From Planctomycetota bacterium (lineage in GTDB: Bacteria > Planctomycetota > Phycisphaerae > FEN-1346 > JAACEH01), in contig JAFGPY010000097.1 in assembly GCA_016935955.1 (NCBI GenBank), forward strand, positions 1 through 5,455: 5,455 nt of DNA, in the 5' to 3' direction. How positions within the stretch are numbered: position 1 is the first letter of the stretch; each line of letters begins with the position of its first letter. The notes beneath the pieces were generated by a model. That model was not told the origin of the DNA. It worked only from the letters and a program-made list of their open reading frames with translations, and did no database searches. A program made the position numbers and the translations under genes. Below are positions 1 to 4,228 of this stretch, in pieces.

Positions 1-1
1 C

Positions 2-76
2 GCCGCCGCCTTGGAAACCGTTACGGCCTCCGATGCGTTGGGCTGGTTTATGTCTTGTGGCTACACTCAATCGTGA
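2..76 (+). pseudogene. C-terminal tail of a probable IS630-family transposase (partial)
   Basis: An open frame enters from the left edge and stops at TGA 74-76. It encodes 24 residues containing ALETVTASDALGWFMSCGY. IS630-family (DDE) transposases commonly end with an acidic, Thr/Pro-rich turn followed by an aromatic pair and a Cys-Gly-Tyr tail (pattern like TPEDxxxWFRHCGY). The match of position and motif is why I call it this. Only the extreme C-terminus is visible, so I cannot tell whether the rest is an intact transposase or a remnant. It converges on the minus-strand gene at 83-1333, with only six bases between the two stop codons. A chance open frame at the window edge is the main alternative. 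Confidence 0.5.
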
Positions 77-82
77 AGTGCT

Positions 83-1333
83 CTAGCTCCCGCCGATTTT
101 GGCCGGGGCGATTTTGTTGCCTTTGAGTGCGATTTTCCGGCCGCCGGACATGATGATGTCCTCGTCGTAGAACTGGAGGCCGTAGACCGTTTTCTTGTGT
201 TCCTCGTGGGCCTTGGTGTCATAGAGGTCTTTGGTTTCGGAGAACCGTTCACCCAGGTACGTGACGTTGTTCAGGCACCCGGCGGCGCCGTCGATGATGT
301 CCAGGTAGACGTAGCAGTCCTTGTTCCAGGCTTCGGCATACTTGCGGCTGGTGACGTGGCCCACGTAGCCTCGCATCAGTTCCTTGCGTCGCTCGACCAG
401 TTGCTTCTCGGCCTTGCCGACGGCGTCCATCAGTCGCTCCACCATCACCTTGACCAGTTCCGGCGAACGTATGATGGAATAGCCCGGCATGTAGGTTTCG
501 CTCTTGGCCAGGCGAATCTGGGCCACCTCCAGGGCACGGTCGACGTTCGACCGGCGGTTGATCTCGCCCATCTCATCGACGTACTGCTTGGCGTAGTTGA
601 AGATCTCGCCGGCCTTCCACTTCATGGCCGCCTGCTGAGCCTGGCTGAAGTTCTCCACCGTCTGGCCGCCGATGGTCGGCGGCTTATGCGCTTCGAAAGC
701 CTCAGCCACGGCCAGAAGGCGGTCGCGGTCGGTCTCGACGTTAATCGCCACGGCCGCTTTGCGAAGACCGCGCGCCGCGGCCGGCCAATCCTTCAGTTCG
801 AAGTAGGCTTCGGCCATCGTCTTGCCGATCGTCTCGCGCTGTTCGTTGCTAAGTGTGCCGCCGGGCAGGTTCAACAGCCCCTCGCATAGGGCGGCCGCCC
901 GGGTCATCTCGCCCTTGCCCGCGAGTTTGCGGGCTTCTTCGATGTGTTTGGGGGCGTCTTCGGGGCGAATCTCCGGCGCCTCGATCTTTTCGCTGGCCGA
1001 ACGGTAGTCGATCTCGGCCTTGCGCACCTCTTGGACGACCGCACGCGGAATCGTGACCGGGCCGCTACGAGTTTCGATGACAATCTTCTCGCCGTCCTCG
1101 CTGACGATCTTGCCGCGGAAGGTCGTGCCCATCTTGGTCTTGACGGTGTCTTCGTTGGCTTCGGAGGTTCGGGAATCGTCGGATTGAGATTGCGCAAGGG
1201 CCTCGTTCGCCGGCAGCGCCGCCACCAACAGCGCCGCCGTTCCAACCACCATGCCGGCCGCCATCCCCGCCAAGAGCCACGGCGTCAACCACTTCCTTGC
1301 GTAGTACAAACGGAGTCCCTTCGGGCAATACAT
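83..1333 (-). CDS. Exported protein of unknown function with SH3-like and TPR-like regions
   Basis: The product has 416 residues. ATG at 1331-1333 is chosen because GGGAGA lies 7 bases upstream and a signal sequence follows at once; the open frame continues upstream to 1594, but that part looks non-coding. Residues 1-15 are basic (KGLRLYYARK). About 16-41 form a hydrophobic helix, and ALA-QS at 45-49 is a likely signal peptidase site, so the protein probably acts in the periplasm or envelope. Residues 65-106 (MGTTFRGKIVSEDGEKIVIE onward, then VTIPRAVVQEV) look like the small SH3-like beta domain common in planctomycete exported proteins, where a transcript of the form 'dGt.~G.i..e..~.v.i.t..g...ip...v..i' is typical. 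Residues about 126-215 are paired amphipathic helices (AAALCEGLL, AEAYFELKDWPAAARGLRKA) in TPR style. Residues 220-416 are charged and mostly helical with two cysteines (340, 353), and match nothing I recognise. No enzyme motif is visible. It may be a structural or scaffold protein; function unknown. Confidence 0.85.
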   Translation of the reverse strand: MYCPKGLRLYYARKWLTPWLLAGMAAGMVVGTAALLVAALPANEALAQSQSDDSRTSEANEDTVKTKMGTTFRGKIVSEDGEKIVIETRSGPVTIPRAVVQEVRKAEIDYRSASEKIEAPEIRPEDAPKHIEEARKLAGKGEMTRAAALCEGLLNLPGGTLSNEQRETIGKTMAEAYFELKDWPAAARGLRKAAVAINVETDRDRLLAVAEAFEAHKPPTIGGQTVENFSQAQQAAMKWKAGEIFNYAKQYVDEMGEINRRSNVDRALEVAQIRLAKSETYMPGYSIIRSPELVKVMVERLMDAVGKAEKQLVERRKELMRGYVGHVTSRKYAEAWNKDCYVYLDIIDGAAGCLNNVTYLGERFSETKDLYDTKAHEEHKKTVYGLQFYDEDIIMSGGRKIALKGNKIAPAKIGGS

Positions 1334-1487
1334 GACCGATTCTCCCGCACAAGATGTGCCTTGGATACCTGCTCTATCGGTCAGACTCATTCGCTGCTTC
1401 AGCCGGACACGGAAAAACTGCATAGTCACGTAAATCACCCGTTTTCGGCACAGCCAGAACGGCTGAATGGGCGCCCGCCACAGGTCG

Positions 1488-1516
1488 ATTATACCCTGAT
1501 TAACCGTCGCTGAAGA
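1488..1516 (-). promoter_or_regulatory. Promoter for the exported-protein gene
   Basis: Reading on the minus strand, a perfect TATAAT -10 box occupies 1493-1488. The hexamer 17 bases upstream (1516-1511) is TCTTCA, a poor match to TTGACA (3 of 6). Transcription would begin near 1481 and give a leader of about 148 bases before the ATG. The box lies just downstream of the minus-strand terminator at 1541-1592, which fits a fresh transcription start after termination. Confidence 0.5.
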
Positions 1517-1540
1517 TTGGAGTGCTGCGAAAAACGCAGG

Positions 1541-1592
1541 AAAAAGCCAAAAAAGAAGCGGCAACGACCGAGGGGTAAGAAGCCGTTGCCGC
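1541..1592 (-). terminator. Rho-independent terminator, minus strand
   Basis: On the minus strand, GCGGCAACG (1592-1584) pairs perfectly with CGTTGCCGC (1566-1558) across a 17-base loop. The stem is followed at once by TTCTTTTTT and, after GGC, five more T. The stem is GC-rich and the U-tract directly abuts it, so this is the best terminator in the window. It would end ribBA transcripts after a 3' tail of about 230-280 bases, or end a separate small RNA starting near 1647. The loop is longer than usual. Confidence 0.75.
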
Positions 1593-1647
1593 AAGTCCGG
1601 ACGTAGACCTGCCGCGAACCGGTGGGGTGCGAAGCAAGCCAGTCCTA
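1541..1647 (-). ncRNA. Candidate small structured RNA, about 100 nt
   Basis: A minus-strand promoter-like pair precedes this stretch: TTGCCC (1682-1677), a 17-base spacer, then TATATT (1659-1654), predicting a start near 1647. The region then folds as GCAGGTC (1612-1606) with GACTTGC (1597-1591), 7 pairs including one G-U and an 8-base loop. This is immediately followed by the terminator stem GGCAACG/CGTTGCC (1590-1584 with 1566-1560). The two stems abut and could stack. No known RNA family consensus (6S, SRP, RNase P, tmRNA, common riboswitches) is recognisable. The alternative is that this is only the 3' untranslated tail of ribBA. Confidence 0.35.
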
Positions 1648-1653
1648 TGGAAG

Positions 1654-1682
1654 AATATACTCCACAAAAACCGGCCGGGCAA
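1654..1682 (-). promoter_or_regulatory. Possible promoter for the candidate small RNA
   Basis: TTGCCC at 1682-1677 matches TTGACA at 4 of 6 positions, and TATATT at 1659-1654 matches TATAAT at 5 of 6, with 17 bases between them on the minus strand. It sits about 60 bases before the strong terminator stem and about 140 bases after the ribBA stop, where a promoter would only make sense for a short RNA. An AT-rich patch in GC-rich DNA can produce such matches by chance. Confidence 0.35.
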
Positions 1683-1727
1683 AAATAAAACCCCTTTTCT
1701 GGCTCACGGAGGCGGGTTCATGCCTCC
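1681..1727 (-). terminator. Possible weak terminator after ribBA with two competing hairpins
   Basis: On the minus strand GGAGGC (1727-1722) can pair with GCCTCC (1713-1708) over an 8-base loop. Alternatively AACCC (1718-1714) can pair with GGGTT (1693-1689), a weak stem with a 20-base loop directly followed by TTATTTTT (1688-1681). The two structures share bases 1714-1718 or their neighbours and would compete. The first has a good stem but no adjacent U-tract; the second has the U-tract but a poor stem. Confidence 0.3.
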
Positions 1728-1819
1728 TGCGACCATAGGGGCTCTGTGCGGCTCAGTTGGATCTCACACCGGCAACAGCTCTCGGCAACGCCCGCCGCGC
1801 GGCCACTCGCACGCCCATG

Positions 1820-3049
1820 TTACGATAGATTGTCCAGCCGGTGACCCATCTTTTCTTTTTTCGTGCGTAGATATCCCAGATTCTCACGCGTCGGCTTGGC
1901 CACCAGGGGCATGCGGCTGACGATCTCAAGCCCGTAGCCCTCCAGCCCGATCACCTTCTGGTCGTTGTTGGTCAGCAGTTCGATCCGCGTGATCCCCAGG
2001 TCGGCCAGGATCTGGGCCCCGATGCCGTAGTCGCGAAGGTCCGGCGGGAAACCCAAGGCCACGTTCGCCTCGACCGTGTCCAGGCCTTCCTCGGCCTGCA
2101 ACCGGTAGGCGTGCACCTTGTTGACCAGCCCGATGCCGCGACCCTCCTGCCGCATGTAGACGATCGCTCCGCGGCCCGCGCGGCCGATCATCTGCATGGC
2201 CATCTGAATCTGCTGGCCGCAGTCGCACTTCAGGCTGCCGAAGACGTCGCCCGTCAGGCACTCCGAATGCATCCGCACCAGCACCGGCTCGGCCTCCGGC
2301 TTGTCGGCCGTACGCACGTCGCCCATGATCAGGGCCACGTGCGGCAACGGGTCCACGATGCTCTCGTAGGCGATCATCGTCCACTGCCCGTCGCGCGTCG
2401 GCAGCGGGCTCTCGGCCACACGCTGCACCAATCGCTCCGTGCGGCGGCGATAGCGGATCACCTCGGCTACGCTCACCAGCTTCAAGCCGTAGGTGGCGCA
2501 GAACTTCCTCAACTCCGGCACGCGGGCCATCGTCCCGTCTTCGTTCATGATCTCGCAGATGACCCCGGCCGGCTTCAGCCCCGCCAGCCGTGCCAGGTCC
2601 ACGCCGCCCTCGGTCTGACCGGCCCGAACCAGTACGCCGCCGTCACGGGCCCGTAGCGGGAAGATGTGCCCCGGCCGGGCCAGGTCCTCGGGCCGGCAAT
2701 CGTCGCGCATCATCGTCAGGATCGTGTGGGCCCGGTCGCCCGCGCTGATGCCCGTGGAAACGCCGCGGCTGGCATCCACGCTGATCGTGAAGGCCGTGCC
2801 GAACTGCGACGTGTTCTCCGGGGCCTGCGGCGGCAGGGCCAGCCGGTTGGCGTGCTCGTTGGTGATGGCCACGCAGATCAGCCCGCGGGCTCGCGAGGCC
2901 ATGAAGTTGATGATATCCGGCGTGACCTTTTCGGCTGCACAGAGCAGGTCGCCCTCGTTCTCGCGGCTCTCGTCGTCCACCAGGACGACCATCTCACCGG
3001 CCCTCAGTGCCGCCAGGGCCTCCTCGATTGTGGCAAATCCGGTTTCCAT
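1820..3049 (-). CDS. ribBA: RibBA: 3,4-dihydroxy-2-butanone 4-phosphate synthase / GTP cyclohydrolase II
   Basis: This 409-residue bifunctional enzyme has the usual RibBA length. It makes both precursors of riboflavin in the cytosol: DHBP plus formate from ribulose 5-phosphate (N-terminal half), and the diaminopyrimidinone from GTP (C-terminal half). The RibB half, about 1-202, shows DDESRENEGDLL (25-36), RGLIC with Cys59, TGISAGDRA (99-107), RPGHIFPL (125-132) and KPAGVICEIMNEDGTMAR (159-176). The RibA half, about 207-409, has the zinc cysteines 264, 275 and 277 in CLTGDVFGSLKCDCG, the GTP-binding RMHSE (259-263), RQEGRGIGLVNK (300-311) and DLRDYGIGAQIL (337-348). Odd point: residue 145 is Gln (GQTEGG) where E. 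coli RibB has the metal ligand His153 (GHTEA). The start is fixed by family alignment (FATIEEALAALRAGEM), although no Shine-Dalgarno is present. No FMN riboswitch is recognisable upstream and no other rib gene is adjacent. Confidence 0.97.
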   Translation of the reverse strand: METGFATIEEALAALRAGEMVVLVDDESRENEGDLLCAAEKVTPDIINFMASRARGLICVAITNEHANRLALPPQAPENTSQFGTAFTISVDASRGVSTGISAGDRAHTILTMMRDDCRPEDLARPGHIFPLRARDGGVLVRAGQTEGGVDLARLAGLKPAGVICEIMNEDGTMARVPELRKFCATYGLKLVSVAEVIRYRRRTERLVQRVAESPLPTRDGQWTMIAYESIVDPLPHVALIMGDVRTADKPEAEPVLVRMHSECLTGDVFGSLKCDCGQQIQMAMQMIGRAGRGAIVYMRQEGRGIGLVNKVHAYRLQAEEGLDTVEANVALGFPPDLRDYGIGAQILADLGITRIELLTNNDQKVIGLEGYGLEIVSRMPLVAKPTRENLGYLRTKKEKMGHRLDNLS

Positions 3050-3057
3050 AGCTCAGT

Positions 3058-3086
3058 AGTATACCGCGCCGGCCGCCTCCCGACAA
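3058..3086 (-). promoter_or_regulatory. ribBA promoter, predicted near-leaderless
   Basis: On the minus strand TTGTCG (3086-3081) is followed by a 17-base spacer and TATACT (3063-3058), matching the sigma-70 consensus at 4 of 6 and 5 of 6. Only eight bases (actgagct) separate the -10 box from the ribBA ATG at 3049-3047. Transcription would therefore start at or within a base or two of the start codon. The lack of any Shine-Dalgarno in those eight bases agrees with leaderless initiation. Confidence 0.55.
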
Positions 3087-3128
3087 CTGCATGCTGCCGG
3101 GGGGGCATGGGCAGGGGGGGGCATGCAG
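3087..3128. repeat. Inverted repeat enclosing a G-quadruplex-like tract
   Basis: CTGCATGC (3087-3094) and GCATGCAG (3121-3128) are perfect 8-bp inverted arms. Between and overlapping them the plus strand reads G7 (3099-3105), CAT, G3, CA, G8 (3114-3121), which supplies four or more runs of three G with short loops. The repeat directly abuts the ribBA -35 hexamer. It could affect that promoter, but no function is shown by the sequence. Confidence 0.5.
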
Positions 3129-3151
3129 GATTCCGCGTCAAGAGGGCCAGG

Positions 3152-3228
3152 GGGTGCCATGCTTCTGCAGAAGCATGGCGGCAAGCCAGCTGCGCGAGCA
3201 CGCGTCTACAAGCAGACGCGTGGCACCC
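3152..3228. repeat. 77-bp composite palindromic element (REP/MITE-like)
   Basis: The element is bounded by perfect 8-bp inverted repeats, GGGTGCCA (3152-3159) and TGGCACCC (3221-3228). Inside are two strong palindromes. At 3156-3179 there is a perfect 24-base palindrome with 12-bp arms (GCCATGCTTCTG and its complement). At 3199-3222 there are 9-bp arms CACGCGTCT/AGACGCGTG around ACAAGC. The two hairpins are separated by 19 bases. The arrangement resembles bacterial REP/BIME units or a very small non-autonomous element. No coding capacity. Copy number elsewhere cannot be seen here. Confidence 0.65.
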
Positions 3229-3250
3229 TCGTTTCCAGTGGGGCAACGGC

Positions 3251-3275
3251 CGTGGCCACGCAAGCGTGGACCACG
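3251..3275. repeat. Bulged hairpin repeat
   Basis: CGTGGCCACG (3251-3260) pairs with CGTGG (3265-3269) and CCACG (3271-3275) around the loop CAAG, leaving one bulged A at 3270. That gives ten base pairs. The 3251-3260 arm is itself a palindrome. Its CCACGC/GCGTGG core resembles the ACGCGT-type arms of the neighbouring 77-bp element, so it may be a relative. Confidence 0.5.
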
Positions 3276-3297
3276 CCGCCCGCGGCGCCGGCGGCCC

Positions 3298-3317
3298 CCG
3301 GCATGTGCCCGTGCCGG
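3298..3317. repeat. Short hairpin upstream of the rightward promoter
   Basis: CCGGCA (3298-3303) and TGCCGG (3312-3317) are perfect 6-bp inverted arms. One wobble and one further pair can extend the stem to eight with loop TGCC. It ends nine bases before the TTGACA box at 3326, so it could be a binding site or simply one more GC-rich repeat. Confidence 0.35.
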
Positions 3318-3325
3318 CTGCGCGG

Positions 3326-3353
3326 TTGACAAGCTGAGGCCAAGCTCTAGAAT
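3326..3353 (+). promoter_or_regulatory. Sigma-70-type promoter for the MotA-like gene
   Basis: A perfect -35 box TTGACA (3326-3331) is followed by a 16-base spacer and TAGAAT (3348-3353), which matches TATAAT at 5 of 6. Transcription should begin near 3360, giving a leader of about 62 bases before the ATG at 3422. This is the best promoter match in the window. Confidence 0.7.
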
Positions 3354-3421
3354 CAGGTGCGAAGCCGTCGATGGCAGACGGATTGTGCTGCCGCCCTCAT
3401 CTCGTACACGGAGACCTCATC

Positions 3422-4015
3422 ATGGCTATCGGCCCACGCCGGTTCTTTCACATCCTGCACATGGTGATCGGCTTGGCCATCCTTGCCGGGATCGTGCTGA
3501 CTCTCACACTGATGGGGGCCGGGGACAAGTGGGGCATGTTCATCGATCCGCCCTCGATTATCTGGGTCGGCGGCATAATCATCGGCGGGCTCTGGCTCAG
3601 CTTCGGGCCGACGACCGTTCTGAAGGCTTTCCATGCCGCCTTCTCTCCCAGTGCGATTTCCGGGCGTGAAGCCTGCACCACCTACATACTGGTTTTCACG
3701 CGAGCCTACGGGTTGGCCTGGGCTGCGGGGCTGCTCGGCATGTTGGTTGGCATCATGATCATGCTGCAAAACATGGACGACCCTTCCTACATCGGAGCCG
3801 GCACGGCAGTAGCTTTCGTTGTCCTGTTGTACGCCGGGCTGTTGGGCGAATTCGTCTTCATCCCCTTGCGCCAGGTACTCGTCAATTGGGCGGTTCAGAA
3901 CGAACTGGACTTGCCTGTGCCGCTGGCGTCCTACCGGTCGGTCGTGGGCATCCTCACTGGTGTGGCCTTTGCCGTTGCGGCCGGGATGCTGTTCGTGATC
4001 CTGTCGCTTTCGTGA
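3422..4015 (+). CDS. MotA/TolQ/ExbB-like membrane protein lacking the cytoplasmic loop
   Basis: The product has 197 residues. ATG 3422 is preferred over the in-frame ATG at 3371 because GGAG lies 8 bases before it and the upstream codons lack a ribosome site. Predicted membrane helices are about 9-31, 45-62, 95-115, 126-148 and 173-196. FIDPPSIIWVGGIIIGGLWL (40-59), then SFGPTTVLKAF (60-70), matches the MotA segment ahead of and in its second helix (FIDxPSLLIVxGGTxGxxLxxFP...VLKAF). LQNMDDPSYIGAGTAVAF (115-132) followed by LLYAGLLGEFVFIPL (135-149) matches MotA's third-fourth helix region (L.NLDDPSAIGPGMAVAL...LYGALLAN..F.PL). Odd points: the roughly 100-residue cytoplasmic loop of MotA, with its torque-generating charges, is reduced to about 32 residues (63-94); there is no proline in helix 3; and a fifth helix is added. 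No MotB or ExbD gene follows. It may be a channel or scaffold subunit; its role is unknown and a flagellar stator is unlikely. Confidence 0.8.
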   Translation: MAIGPRRFFHILHMVIGLAILAGIVLTLTLMGAGDKWGMFIDPPSIIWVGGIIIGGLWLSFGPTTVLKAFHAAFSPSAISGREACTTYILVFTRAYGLAWAAGLLGMLVGIMIMLQNMDDPSYIGAGTAVAFVVLLYAGLLGEFVFIPLRQVLVNWAVQNELDLPVPLASYRSVVGILTGVAFAVAAGMLFVILSLS

Positions 4016-4059
4016 CCGGCTATGCTCTGCGGGTTCATCTCCGTTCACGCAGTTGTAGG

Positions 4060-4077
4060 GTGGCTGCTTGCAGCCAC
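4060..4077. repeat. Palindrome after the MotA-like gene
   Basis: GTGGCTGC and GCAGCCAC are perfect 8-bp arms around TT. It lies 45 bases after the MotA-like stop codon on the plus strand. There is no T-run after it on either strand, so I call it a repeat rather than a terminator, although it could stabilise the end of the transcript. Confidence 0.5.
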
Positions 4078-4098
4078 GCGGTCAACCAGATCGCCGGC

Positions 4099-4162
4099 GG
4101 GCCGCAGGCCCAACACCACACGACCCCTCCCCCTTGACGGGGGAGGTGCTGGCGAAGCCGGC
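4099..4162. repeat. Cluster of three GC-rich hairpins, probable dispersed repeat
   Basis: Three stems follow each other: GGGCC/GGCCC around GCA (4099-4111); CCTCCCCC/GGGGGAGG around TTGAC (4126-4146), 8 bp and perfect; and GCTGGC/GCCGGC around GAA (4148-4162), with one G-T pair. Strings of the form CCCTCCCCCTTGACGGGGGAGG followed by a GCTGGCGAAGCCGGC-like stem look to me like a dispersed bacterial repeat, but I cannot count copies here. It lies between convergent genes and could also block read-through from both sides. No T-run is present. Confidence 0.5.
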
Positions 4163-4193
4163 GGTGAGGGTGACGCCGTGCGCCATGCCGATC

Positions 4194-4210
4194 GTGCCGG
4201 ATTCTGGCAC
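4194..4210. terminator. Possible terminator-like hairpin after the methyltransferase gene
   Basis: GTGCC (4194-4198) and GGCAC (4206-4210) form a 5-bp stem, extendable by a G-T pair, that begins 18 bases after the minus-strand methyltransferase stop codon. The position suits a transcript end, but there is no U-tract on the minus strand, so any termination would not be of the canonical Rho-independent type. Confidence 0.25.
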
Positions 4211-4228
4211 CGCCTCGTTCGCTCTTGC

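Larger units (their letters stand above)
1334..1819. other. Intergenic region with promoter, terminator and possible small RNA
   Basis: This 486-base stretch lies between the ribBA stop codon and the start of the exported-protein gene. I see no convincing protein gene in it; the short open frames on both strands lack ribosome binding sites and family character. It holds a leader of about 150 bases for the exported protein (1334-1481), that gene's promoter, a strong minus-strand terminator, and a structured stretch at 1558-1622. It also holds a pair of competing hairpins at 1689-1727, and two copies of CGGCAAC (1770-1776, 1783-1789) next to the 10-bp palindrome GCCGCGCGGC at 1794-1803. The leader has a small hairpin (CAGCC/GGCTG arms, 1451-1465). 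No known riboswitch consensus is recognisable. Confidence 0.7.
3050..3421. other. Divergent intergenic region with two promoters and palindromic repeats
   Basis: This 372-base gap separates ribBA (minus) from the MotA-like gene (plus). From left to right it holds the ribBA promoter (3058-3086), a G-rich hairpin region (3087-3128), a 77-bp composite palindromic element (3152-3228), a bulged hairpin (3251-3275), another hairpin (3298-3317), the rightward promoter (3326-3353) and a leader of about 60 bases. Open frames crossing it on both strands are rich in Arg, Pro and Ala, follow the repeats and have no support as genes. Confidence 0.75.

Noticed and set aside
197..889. Long plus-strand open frame of 230 codons inside the exported-protein gene
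   Set aside because: It is antisense to a gene with signal peptide and domain structure. Its His/Leu/Asp/Val-rich composition is what the reverse of GC-rich codons yields.
1334..1594. N-terminal extension of the exported protein to an ATG at 1594
   Set aside because: It would place 87 residues before the signal peptide, has no ribosome site, and crosses the predicted TATAAT box at 1488-1493 and the terminator's U-tract. The ATG at 1333 has a Shine-Dalgarno and is followed at once by a signal sequence.
1481..1820. Known structured RNAs (RNase P, SRP, tmRNA, 6S, cobalamin or c-di-GMP riboswitch)
   Set aside because: I compared both strands with remembered core motifs and found no convincing match, so the structured part is left as an unassigned candidate.
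3152..3275. CRISPR array from the repeated hairpins
   Set aside because: The units differ in sequence and length, the spacing is irregular, and there are no uniform spacers or cas genes.
3050..3421. FMN riboswitch upstream of ribBA
   Set aside because: None of the conserved RFN-element segments is recognisable on the minus strand, and the predicted promoter leaves no room for a leader.
3091..3669. Plus-strand open frame of 192 codons across the intergenic repeats
   Set aside because: It is Arg/Pro-rich, follows the palindromic repeats, overlaps the MotA-like gene in another frame and has no ribosome site or family features.
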